64,000 nt of DNA. It comes from Phytopythium helicoides. Its lineage: Eukaryota; Oomycota; Peronosporomycetes; Pythiales; Pythiaceae. Of this stretch, positions 23,555-32,598 are shown one piece after another. The first letter of the stretch is position 1. Every line of letters starts with the position of its first letter. Where the stretch lies: positions 1 through 64,000 of the forward strand of contig JANFNE010000063.1 in the NCBI GenBank assembly GCA_024867545.1, in the 5' to 3' direction. The position numbers and the translations under genes were made by a program. Under the pieces are notes generated by a model that saw nothing but the letters and a program-made list of their open reading frames with translations, made no database searches and was not told where the DNA came from.

Positions 23555-24028
23555 TCACGACGATAATTCTTCTGCTGAGTCGTTGTCGAGTCCAGCTACC
23601 TCGAACAAATAATGGCTGCGTACACCTGGAAATTGAAAACAGATGTCCGAAAAGAGATCCAGAAGGCGCCCCACAGTCGATTGTAACTCGTCAATTGTCT
23701 CCTCGTTGACTTGAATGATGCTGCTTTCACGAGCAAGACGAGTTTCCATTGCGCTGATAGTACTTTGAAGTCGAGTGATCTCTTGCTCTTGCTGCGCAAC
23801 CATACGTTCGAGGGCATTTGTCGAATCGCGATACCACAAATTCATCACCGATACAACCGTTCCCCGCATAGCCTCTGAAAGATGATCTTCAAGCACAGAG
23901 CGGTCACGTTCACACTTGTGGTGCCTCTGGCACAGTCGTTTGCTCGGATATTGGTCCGAGTCGACCTGATGCGAACGTTTCCCCGCCATGAGAAATTGGG
24001 AAGTGACGACCTCACCCCAGCTCATCAA
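23555..24028 (-). CDS. Array coiled-coil protein, copy 8 (in truncated unit)
   Basis: This copy lies in the partial last unit. The ORF and 229 bp upstream of its start codon survive before the array ends at 24257. If the promoter lies farther upstream in the unit, this copy has lost it, unlike copies 1-7. The protein is identical to copy 2. Confidence 0.45.
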   Translation of the reverse strand: MMSWGEVVTSQFLMAGKRSHQVDSDQYPSKRLCQRHHKCERDRSVLEDHLSEAMRGTVVSVMNLWYRDSTNALERMVAQQEQEITRLQSTISAMETRLARESSIIQVNEETIDELQSTVGRLLDLFSDICFQFPGVRSHYLFEVAGLDNDSAEELSS

Positions 24029-24257
24029 CCTTCACTCACGTGTTCAATAGTAGGAATGGTTGCTAAATGTACTGAATGATTACGCTATTGATTGCACAAG
24101 TAGTGGTATCTATGAGTGAATGCTGGGTACAATTTGTTGGTGAGTGTAGGTTGTCATGATCGCTACTCAATCACTGTCCGTCACACCCCAAACATATCGT
24201 TCCTCCCTTATGTCTAGCCAAAACGCCGCGAGGCACCACAGCTCGTACTTATTTTAA

Positions 24258-24661
24258 CGCCACCACTACGCACCTGGATTCAAAACCGACAAACTAAACT
24301 GGATTTTACCTGGATTCAAATGTGGATGGACTGGATCCGTAATATAAAGAAAAAAATCTTACAAGTACAACCTGACACCTAGCATACGGCCACATGTTGA
24401 AAAATACGAGCGAACTAATCGAGGACGTCGTGAGCAACTGGGTTGCGACGACTGCGACGAGCTACGCGTGGAACACGGCGACGTTCAACTCCTAGCACGC
24501 TCTACACTGCGTCGGAGCCTGCGTCGGAGCCGCATGCTCTACACTGCGTCGGAGCCTGCGTCGGAGCCGCGTCAACTACGCAGCGTGCGTGCGTATCTGC
24601 TCAACGCGCTCTAGTGTCAATAACTGACACCCAGCAACTGACACTCCCCGCCCCCCACAGC
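24258..24661 (+). promoter_or_regulatory. 5' non-coding region of Ulp1-MULE with CTGGAT repeats
   Basis: Immediately after the array breaks off, four copies of CTGGATT/C lie at 24274, 24299, 24310 and 24331. The same motif fills both introns of the element. A 37-bp tandem duplication (24499-24533 and 24536-24570, ACTGCGTCGGAGCCTGCGTC core) follows. The first ATG of the transposase frame is at 24662. This probably represents the element's subterminal and leader region. I did not find a matching inverted terminal repeat downstream. Confidence 0.5.
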
Positions 24662-27600
24662 ATGAAACCGCTTCACAGAAGCCCACGCATCGCAGCACAA
24701 CCCGCGGACGACCCCGAGCAGCAAGGTATGCAAGGGAGCCTAGCGGGACCGGGTCGCCAGTTGCGCCAGTTGCGGCAGAACTCCGACATGTTGCCTTCGT
24801 CGAGTTACAGCCTGCACGAAACAGTTAGCGGTAGCAATGCCAGCGGGGACGAAGACAACGAAGCCGTCGATGATGCTAGCGGAGACGATGCTCGTGGGGA
24901 CGACCCAAGCGAGGACGATGCCAGCGGATCCGACGACAGTGAAGACGATAGTAGCGGGGACGACGCAGGCGGGGGTGATGCTCGTGGGGGCAAACGCGGC
25001 GAGGCCATGGGAGGAAAAAGCGATAATGTCACTAAGGGATGCGCCAGGGCCAGAGCCAGTTATGCACATGAAGATGGGTCAGTGGGTGGTGCGCCGGGTG
25101 GCAAATCAGATGGATTGGTGGAGGAGAAGTCGAGCGCGCAATGCACAAAGGGCGCAGCAGACAATGAGATTCAAGTGCGCGTCAATCCGCCTAAAACATG
25201 GCACTCGAGCTGGCAGGAGTGGGACGCGTACCTGGCCAAGTATTCGCAGGAGACAATGCAAGTAATCGTCGCGAAGCATTCGATCAACCGTGCGGAGCGG
25301 AATCGCAGGATCATAAAATCCAAGAAGGGCCAAGAAGGGATTACCAAGTTGTTTCCAGCTGGTATGGGAATGTTCGAGCGTACCTACTGTTGCACGCATG
25401 GCGGGACGCACACGTGTGCGAGCACAGGGAAGCGTCCTCGTCAGCATGTACGTCGAATCGGCTGTAAGTTTCGCTTCGTGGTCCAGTGGGTTCATGGTGA
25501 ATCGAGCTGGCAGTTGATGGTAAAAAATGGGACTTTCTACCACAACCACCAAGTGTCTGCAGACGTTTTTGGCACGTTTTTGGCACGTATCACACCTCTC
25601 GAGGAATTAAAGACGCTCGAGTGGAGGCTCGTGTAGACGGGATGATTGCCGCAGGGTCCAAGAGGTCAAAGATTTACGATTATCTGCTCGAGCATGATCA
25701 GAACATCATCAAGGCTGATGTGGACAACCTTGTAGCGAAGCGATCGTCTGCGGTTTCGACGGCAAACGATGGTGAAGCGTCCGCCGTTGAATTGGCCATG
25801 TTCGTCGCAGACAACCTTGAAAATGCTGCTACTCTTTCTGCAAACGAGCGCGGAGAAGCTGGTGTGATATCGCTGACAACAGCGCACATGCGCACGATGT
25901 TCAGTCGTTTTGCAGAGGTGCTGTTGGTGGACTGCACTCACAAAACAAATCGGTAAAGTGAACTGGATTTGGGCTGGATTGTGACTGGATCTGACTCATT
26001 TGTTCTCTTTGCAGGCATAACTATCAACTCCTAACGATAATGACCATGAACAAATTCGGTGATGGTGTTGTCGTGCAGCAATCTTTGCTCGAGGCAAATA
26101 GCGACTGGCACATGGAACGAGCGCTTGCTCATTTCAAACGCGCTAACGTGGACAACCAGAAGCTGATTCGTGTGATTATTGTGGACAAGGACATGAATGA
26201 AATCCGCGTTCTCGAATGTGCGTTTCCTGAAGCCCGCGTCCTCATATGCCATTTCCACGTAATCAAATGGCTGAAAGAAAAGAGATCAAAGCCAGAATTC
26301 GGGAAGCTCTCATCCTCCGATGCGAGCCAAATTGACGCTTCTATCCACAACATGGTGTATGCCTCAAACCAAGAAGAGTACAACGTACACTACGCGTCGT
26401 TTAAGGATATTTGCATTCGCGTGGGTGTTCCTGGGTTTTTGGCATACTTCGACAAGAATTGGCATTCATGTCAAGACAAGTGGGTTAAGCATCACAGATC
26501 AAATTTGCCGCACTTCAAGAACCACACTAACAATCGAATTGAGAGCTTCTTTGGCAAGCTCAAAGGCAGCGTGAATATGAGTATGAGTATGTCGTCGTGC
26601 ATCAAAGAGCTTCTCGCCTTCGATCGCCGCGCAGAGAAAGAGTATCGGCACAACACGCTTAAGATTGGTCAGGACGTTCACGCTTGTTATGACGCAGAGA
26701 TGGCTGCAGTACTGCGCCTGACAACATATTACGCTGCGAAGCAACTTGAAGCTGAATACCAGGGTGGAGTAGACATGGCAGATGTGTACGAGTACGATAG
26801 TGCGGCTGGGCCCGAAAACGTGATTGTTGTCAGCTACCGCGACACTGAGTGGCGTCTGTGTACCGACGACTGGAGGTGTGACTGCGAGTTCGCCAAGACT
26901 ATGCGGCTGCCGTGCAGGCATTGCATTGCGTACCGCAAGCACACGAAAGCTCATGGGGCAGTGATTCCACTGGAGCGTATCGACTCTAGGTGGGTGGTTG
27001 CTATGCATGTGTAACGGTGGTCATTACCCATTGTAACGCTGAAATTGTCGCCTGCTGAAACATCGTTTTGATTCTGGCTGGATCGTACCTGGATTTTGAC
27101 TGGATCGTATCTGGATTTGGATGTTATCTAGATGGATCCGAGCAGGGGCCGAGCTGACGAAGGTCAAACAGTTCCAGATTGACAACTTTGACGCAGAAGA
27201 GAGCGGAAGACGTCGAAAGAAGCGACGCACGCAAGCTGAGAGGTATAGGGAAGCGACCCGAGCAACACAACTAATTTCAAGTGAGCTGGCAGACATTGAG
27301 AACGAGGAAGAATTTGACCGATCGTTGGAGTTCTTGCTGAACCAGTGGCTCGCTCTGCGCAAGGGAGAGATCCGAACAGCTATCGGTTTAGACGAAGACA
27401 AATCGTTTGCTTCTGAGCGCGATGAGAGCGCGGTCGAGCCTGCTTTCGGTAATACAGGGGATTGCAGTAGTGATAATGCCAGTCCAAGCGACGTCATAAA
27501 GCTCAAGCTAAGCGAGAGGGCAAGTAAGGTTGGCAGGCCGAAGAAGGACCAAAAGAAGGCTGTCGTGGATGAGCGAGTGGGGCGAGTGTGGTATGAAGCT

Positions 27601-28982
27601 ACTGAGAAAGCCAAGAAACAAGCTGGGCACCGATCGCTTCGCGATCTTGCCAATGCCCTCACAACTGAGAAGCCCAGTCTTGAGGCAACCCGAGAGCAAC
27701 TACGCGGTGTGTTGGTAAAAGATCCGTCCGCACAAAATAAGCGACCGCAGTACAAAAAGGTCAAGAACCCTGTGCTGACTATGGACGCGTTTTACCTGCT
27801 TCCTGCTAAGCTTTTGGATGCGTGTATCAAGGCTTTCCTACTAGCAACAAGATTGACGAAGCTATAGCATTGACACCAATTGCTAGCACGCCAGTTGATA
27901 CTCCAATAGAAGTCGTTGAAATAAAGGGTGTGGGTACTTTTACTCGTGAGCAAGTGGAAACTTTCAAGCGCATTGAGAACCTCCAGACTGCTGTAAGCGA
28001 GGGATATAAACTGCATGCGTGGCTCCTTAATAAGGTACTACCCGCTGTAGCGGCACACCGCCAGCACACTGTGAAGACTGTAGCCGAACGAGTTTTAGCT
28101 ACGTTTCCTTACGAGCGTATTTCGGGCCTCGAAGGTATACCTGATCACGACTTCTCGTGCATTTACCGGATGGCTCCCCCAACATGGTTGAGTGACTCGT
28201 CGATCAGAATTATCTGCAAGCGGCTCTGCAACGACTTCGCGTCGGCTCGTTTTGCTGGGATTCAAAGCGCTGTTATGAAGACGCGAACACGCAGTAAGAC
28301 GACGCTTACGATGAATGACTCAGTAGTCGCCGCCGTCACAGAAGCTGTCAACAGCGTGGGTGTTGATATAGTGATGATTCCAGTAAATTTTGCCTCTGCG
28401 CACTGGTGTGCTGTCGTTGTGAGCGTTCGAGAGAAGCGTATCTACTACTACAACTCACTTGACCAGAAAGAATATGTCGGCGCAATTGTCGAACTAACTC
28501 GACACCTCAAGCGCGCTGCTTTACCATCGTACACGCCAATCCAGCTTCAAAGCCCTCTGCAATACGACTCGTTCAGTTGTGGGGTTTTTGTGTGTGTGGT
28601 TTTTGTGCGCAAAATTGTTCAGAGTTGCTCCAGGGATATTAGCGAGCACTCCATGATTGTGCGAAGATTTGAGTTACTCCACTACATGCTGGTGGGTGAC
28701 TGCACAGTTTTGCTGAGGGGCCATCCTGACAGCCCACCACTACACTTTGCTGCTGCTGACGAGGCCGAAGAAACAAAGGATAGCCAAGGTAATGCTGTCG
28801 TGGGACCAGCGGTGACATTGGAGGCTGCGAGTGCGCCTGTGTCTCAACAAGATGCAGCGTAAGTGCTCCTCACACAAGAACAGCGCGACGTAGCTGATAC
28901 TGATCAGGGTCATCATACTGCGCACGATGAGGATGGCGATACCGATTTACCAGCCACTCAGGTGACTGAGCAGCAAAACTAG
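24662..28982 (+). pseudogene. MULE transposase fused to Ulp1-type (C48) protease, broken
   Basis: This is one long transposon gene. An acidic N-terminus (SGDD-type repeats) leads to a zinc-binding region with a C-C-H-H pattern (HTCAS..C..FYHNHQ). The DDE core follows, with D in LLVDCTHKTN, D in RVIIVDKDMNE and E in NNRIESFFGKLK, then a SWIM finger (CDCEFAKTMRLPCRHC). Next is a lysine-rich linker, and finally a cysteine protease domain with His in ASAHWCAVVV, Asn in YYYNSLD and Cys in DSFSCGVFVC. Two introns fit by phase: 25953-26014 and 26990-27131. Lesions: an 11-bp tandem duplication at 25565-25586 shifts the frame, a 1-bp loss near 27831-27837 shifts it again, and an in-frame TAA at 28860-28862 is followed by 39 more open codons to a TAG at 28980-28982. 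MULE-Ulp1 fusions are known in plants and oomycetes; this copy is inactive as read. Confidence 0.85.
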
Positions 28983-29276
28983 GAGCTTTCATAACGTATT
29001 GAGGTTAACTTCCACAATGAAATCGTGCTGTGCGCGCAGAAGTCAATCACTGACTATAATGATGACTGTTAGGCGGAATCTGTGGGCCAGTCGTGGGATG
29101 CTTGTTATATAGCGTTAACCAGTTCCGACTTGAAGAACAAACGTCACGGCACGAGCAAGAGCTACACCGTCGTGCGGCAACCGCGCGCAGGGCACCAACC
29201 ACGGCAAACAGCACAGTTGCAATCACATTCTCTGTGTGCTGTAGTGAGTAACACCCGAGTTGTGTGCATTCCCTTA
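28983..29276. other. Gap between the MULE and the Crypton
   Basis: About 290 bp with no recognisable coding sequence. It should contain the 3' end of the MULE and the end of the Crypton, but no inverse copy of the sequence at 24258 and no obvious terminal repeat is visible. Confidence 0.5.
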
Positions 29277-31337
29277 CTACTTACTCTGTCGGCGCAATCC
29301 GTTAACTATTGCGCGCCAGCTAAGTTGGATTGGCCTACGGACACGGCTGCACGGAGTTGTAGACTCAATTGCAATCGCGTACTGGATCTGATCGTACACC
29401 GCGAGTGCCTGAGCGATTGACACGCGTCTATTGGCGATGACTTTCGCATTCGCAGCCACCTCGAGCTTTGACATTTGGTATCGTAGATCACTGAATCGTT
29501 TCCTGGTGTTTGAGTTGCTGATATCGGCTGATTGAACTAAGCGCAGTGATGGTAACCGCATAGTAGCACTGCCGCATACCCACAGACCCCTAAAATGACG
29601 TGCAGTTCCATCTCGAAGGACGTATCCATCCGGTAATCGACGGAGCCGTCCACCCCATTCGTAAAGCAGAGCTTCGCTCCCGTCGGTGGCGCAGCTATCC
29701 GACTCAGCGACCTCCAGTTCTTCTACTGGTTGATTTAGTCGAGATACTAGCGACAGTAGACCTGCCTTTTGCAAGGCGTCCTCCATAGCTCGCTGAATAG
29801 TCGCACGTGACATAGCACCATGTGCAACCACCACATTTTTGACATCTTGCACGACGTCAGCCACAATTTTATCACCGAAATTCTTGACAGCAGCTTCAAC
29901 ACGGTCCATTTTCTGCAATATTGAGCAGTGTGGTGGAATGCCTGATGCGGTGAGCCCGTTATCAACCACTCGAGCCCGCATTTGACATGCAGACGAAGCT
30001 CATTCACCAACGAGCTACTACAAAACAAAGGTGATTGTCGAAGTACGTGTTTTACTCGCAACTTTTGTCCAAGTAGCTGTAGTGATAGATGAGAGAAGCG
30101 AGCGCAAACCCAGCAACTATCTGCAGGTGTGGTGGTACGGCTCCAAATGCTGTTCTTGTAGACTCGCTAACCAAGTCGTCGTTCACGACAAATTGAGGGG
30201 GTAAAATTGCAAACTCACTGTTTTGCGGTAATCCACACACTGTGCGGCCGACATGCATATCTCCAGCGGCTTGGTATCGTAGATAGGTATTCTGGACGCC
30301 ACCTAAAGACCATCCGGCACGTAGATATACAGCAGTAGGTTGAGGACATGCAGTAGACCCGGAAGAGCAGTACGATGCCGCACCTTTGCGGATTGAGTTA
30401 GTTCTAACTTCACCAGGGTCGACACCAAATCGCTTCAAGGCTGTGACAACACCGTCTTTTGCTAGAACAGCGGCTAACTGCTTTCAAATCGGCCATACTG
30501 AGAGCCCCTCGGGGAATAGCTGGTCGCCATTGTTTCCGAATGGAAACGCCGTCCAGTAAATTGCAAGAGCCAAAATTGGGCAAATAGCTGGGCGCGGCGG
30601 ATTTGCGTAAATATGTCGAGGATCTCGAGGTCTTTCTCCAAGCTGGTCGTTCTTCATATGTGCAAAATACACTTGAAGTGCATCACCACGCCATTCCAAG
30701 TGGCCATGCCGAATTATGCCGGTATTTGACGATCGACACATCAAGTTCCACATCATTAACAAGAACGTGGGTGCGAACACGATCTCTTTGCCTTCCATTT
30801 GTGAAGTTGCATCACTTAGTGTTGAGTACAGCTCAAATGAGAGTGGATCTTTGCCTGTTTTGATTTTCATGGACCCTTCAGCTGCTCGCTCAGCGACAGT
30901 GCGTTCGAGTCCACGAAAGTAGGTCGATAACTCGCTCTGTAGGAAAGCTCTCATGAGCTGCTTATACTCGCAGAAAGATTGAATAGCCCTGCACGGTGAT
31001 TATTGAACGTAGAGTAGCCACACTCGCTCCCATCGCGCTTCTTTAGGGAGAGAAGCCACTCAATGAAGTCCTCAGCCTGCAGCTCGCCAAACATGATGGG
31101 TGGCTGCAGGTGGTCTTGGTCCATTTCGAGGATGTTGCGCACCGCTCGTCGTGCATCTGGACCTCGACAATCGCCCAAAGTGTCGCGTAGAGCGGGCGCC
31201 AATCGCTCAGGGCGCTCCGCTGATAGCCACGCGATGTATCGCTCCCAAGCCCTGCTGTATGCACTCGTCGACTTCACTGAGACTCGCTTCTCTCGAAGCG
31301 CACGGGTTCGCAGCGAGGCAGTGCTTGGTGTCGCCAT
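29277..31337 (-). pseudogene. Crypton tyrosine recombinase, broken
   Basis: Four minus-strand ORFs (31337-30951, 30954-30484, 30438-30052, 29981-29277) are successive parts of one Crypton-type tyrosine recombinase. The N-terminal SAM-like DNA-binding part is in the first ORF. The second holds the first catalytic arginine (LMCRSSNT) and the lysine region (AHMKNDQLGERP). The third holds the second box (TNSIRKGAASYCSSG) and the tyrosine region (GGVQNTYLRYQAAGD). The fourth is the hydrophilic C-terminal tail (IPPHCSILQKMDRVEAAV). A 1-bp loss near 30973-30979 separates ORFs 1 and 2, an in-frame TGA at 30484-30486 lies between 2 and 3, and two more frame changes lie between 30060 and 29980. Box II has Asn where these recombinases have the catalytic His (HxxR). 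The copy is dead by several independent changes. Confidence 0.85.
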
Positions 31338-31530
31338 AACGAGAAGGATTATAGTCCCTCAGATTCCAGACTGATCGCTAGTTGAGGGGGATTTGTATTG
31401 ACCTTTGTATGCTTGCTGATCGACGATCATCTGGAAAACGTAGGAATCGAATCCCCCACGTCGCTCTTTTGGGGATGTGACCCTGAACAATCTATCCTGG
31501 ACCCTCTTCGAGACTTCCTCGGTGTCCAAT

Positions 31531-32598
31531 ATGGAGACATTGAGGCGGGGTGGACTCATCGCAGCCGTCGACAGTTGCGGCGGTGAGAGCGAGGAACTCG
31601 TAGCACAATTGGTAAACGCGGCTAGAATTGGTGATCTACAGCGCGTGACGGAGCTAATTGACGGCGGAGTGGCCGTTGATGGAGAGACAGACGATGGGGA
31701 TACCGCTGTTATGGTTGCTGCTGAGCATGGACGCTTAGATGTTGTTGGATTCCTCGTGGCCAGTGGCGCGGATATCGATGATGCGGATTACGACGGCAGA
31801 ACGTCTCTTATGCTCGCCGCGCAGAGGGGTGACTTGAAAACCATGCAGAGCCTTCTTGCGCATGGCTCGAACGTGAACGCTGCTGACTATGACGAGCGAA
31901 CGCCGTTGATGCTTGCCGTGATGTATGGCCACAATGTTGGCGCTCAACTGCTCGTCGCCAATGGCGCTGACGTTGATGCAAAGGATAGCAAAGGATGGAC
32001 GTCGTTAATGCTTGCCGTGCAGAGGGGTCTTCGGGAGGGTGCGCAATACCTGATCAGCCTCGGCGCTAACGTGGACGCTGTTAATCGTGACGGTCGGACG
32101 CCGTTGATGGTTGCTGCGGAGTTTGGTCATTTCGACATACTGAAGCTTTTAATTGCCCATTATGCTGACATCAACGCGGCAGATCGATTTGGGAAGACCG
32201 CACTGGTGCTGGCGGATCGAGGCTGCAATGTCAAGAAACTCCAGTACCTTCAACGAATTCTTGACTCTGACTTCGAGGACAAAATTTCCTCACCCATCTT
32301 GGTTGCCAATGAAGGACGTGATGATATGTTGCGGTATCTAATAGATGCTGGGGCTAAGATTCCTCAAGTCGAGGGCTGTGGTCCATCCTTTACTACCAAA
32401 GATGGCGATCCAACTGATCTGATTCAATTCCAATTTACCAGTAGTGCTTGCCTAGCAAACGAAATTGATGAAACGAAGATGGAGCCACTGCCTGAACCGG
32501 TCTGCGACCATCCAGCAGCAAATGTGATGGAAACCATTTTTGAAGATGTCGTTCACGAGCCGACTTACGCTGTCCCATTCTCGACTGCCAACCCTTAG
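31531..32598 (+). CDS. Ankyrin-repeat half of an ankyrin-TKL kinase gene
   Basis: The first ATG of the frame is at 31531, and 355 codons run to a TAG at 32596-32598. About six ankyrin repeats fill residues 15-230, with typical TPLMLAV, VAALL-like and NGADVDAKD segments (for example GRTPLMVAAEFGHFDILKLL). A less ordered tail follows. The kinase ORF downstream is in exactly the same frame and starts one codon after the TAG. The stop falls where the second kinase of the same gene has Trp in PKWFIP (here P-stop-FIS). I infer that this is the N-terminal half of a single ankyrin-kinase protein, truncated by a TGG-to-TAG change. Alternatively it is a real short ankyrin protein. Confidence 0.7.
   Translation: METLRRGGLIAAVDSCGGESEELVAQLVNAARIGDLQRVTELIDGGVAVDGETDDGDTAVMVAAEHGRLDVVGFLVASGADIDDADYDGRTSLMLAAQRGDLKTMQSLLAHGSNVNAADYDERTPLMLAVMYGHNVGAQLLVANGADVDAKDSKGWTSLMLAVQRGLREGAQYLISLGANVDAVNRDGRTPLMVAAEFGHFDILKLLIAHYADINAADRFGKTALVLADRGCNVKKLQYLQRILDSDFEDKISSPILVANEGRDDMLRYLIDAGAKIPQVEGCGPSFTTKDGDPTDLIQFQFTSSACLANEIDETKMEPLPEPVCDHPAANVMETIFEDVVHEPTYAVPFSTANP

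Larger units (their letters stand above)
6688..24257. repeat. 2,376-bp tandem satellite array, about 7.4 units
   Basis: The sequence repeats with an exact period of 2,376 bp. Units start at 6688, 9064, 11440, 13816, 16192, 18568 and 20944, and a partial unit runs 23320-24257. Units 2-7 differ by only a few substitutions. Unit 1 is also close, except for its first 280 bp, which carry about 20 differences. Each unit has a minus-strand 157-codon ORF (unit bases 235-708), a GA microsatellite, and a non-coding part with several perfect palindromes. Scattered single-base variants differ among units, so the copies are distinct rather than one unit pasted repeatedly. The array stops mid-unit at 24257 against the Ulp1-MULE. 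It is probably a subtelomeric satellite homogenised by unequal exchange or gene conversion. Confidence 0.97.

Noticed and set aside
6688..24257. CRISPR array
   Set aside because: The period is 2,376 bp with no short repeat and spacer structure, and the host is eukaryotic.
27024..27764. 246-codon minus-strand ORF
   Set aside because: Exact antisense of the lysine-rich linker of the MULE. The plus strand continues known transposase homology.
29082..29420. 112-codon plus-strand ORF
   Set aside because: It overlaps the C-terminal part of the Crypton on the other strand and has no recognisable content.
24258..31337. Idea that all transposon frameshifts are sequencing errors
   Set aside because: Neighbouring genes of 680-890 codons are uninterrupted, and the lesions include a clear 11-bp duplication and substitutions. 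Real decay is the simpler reading, although single-base indels should be checked in reads.
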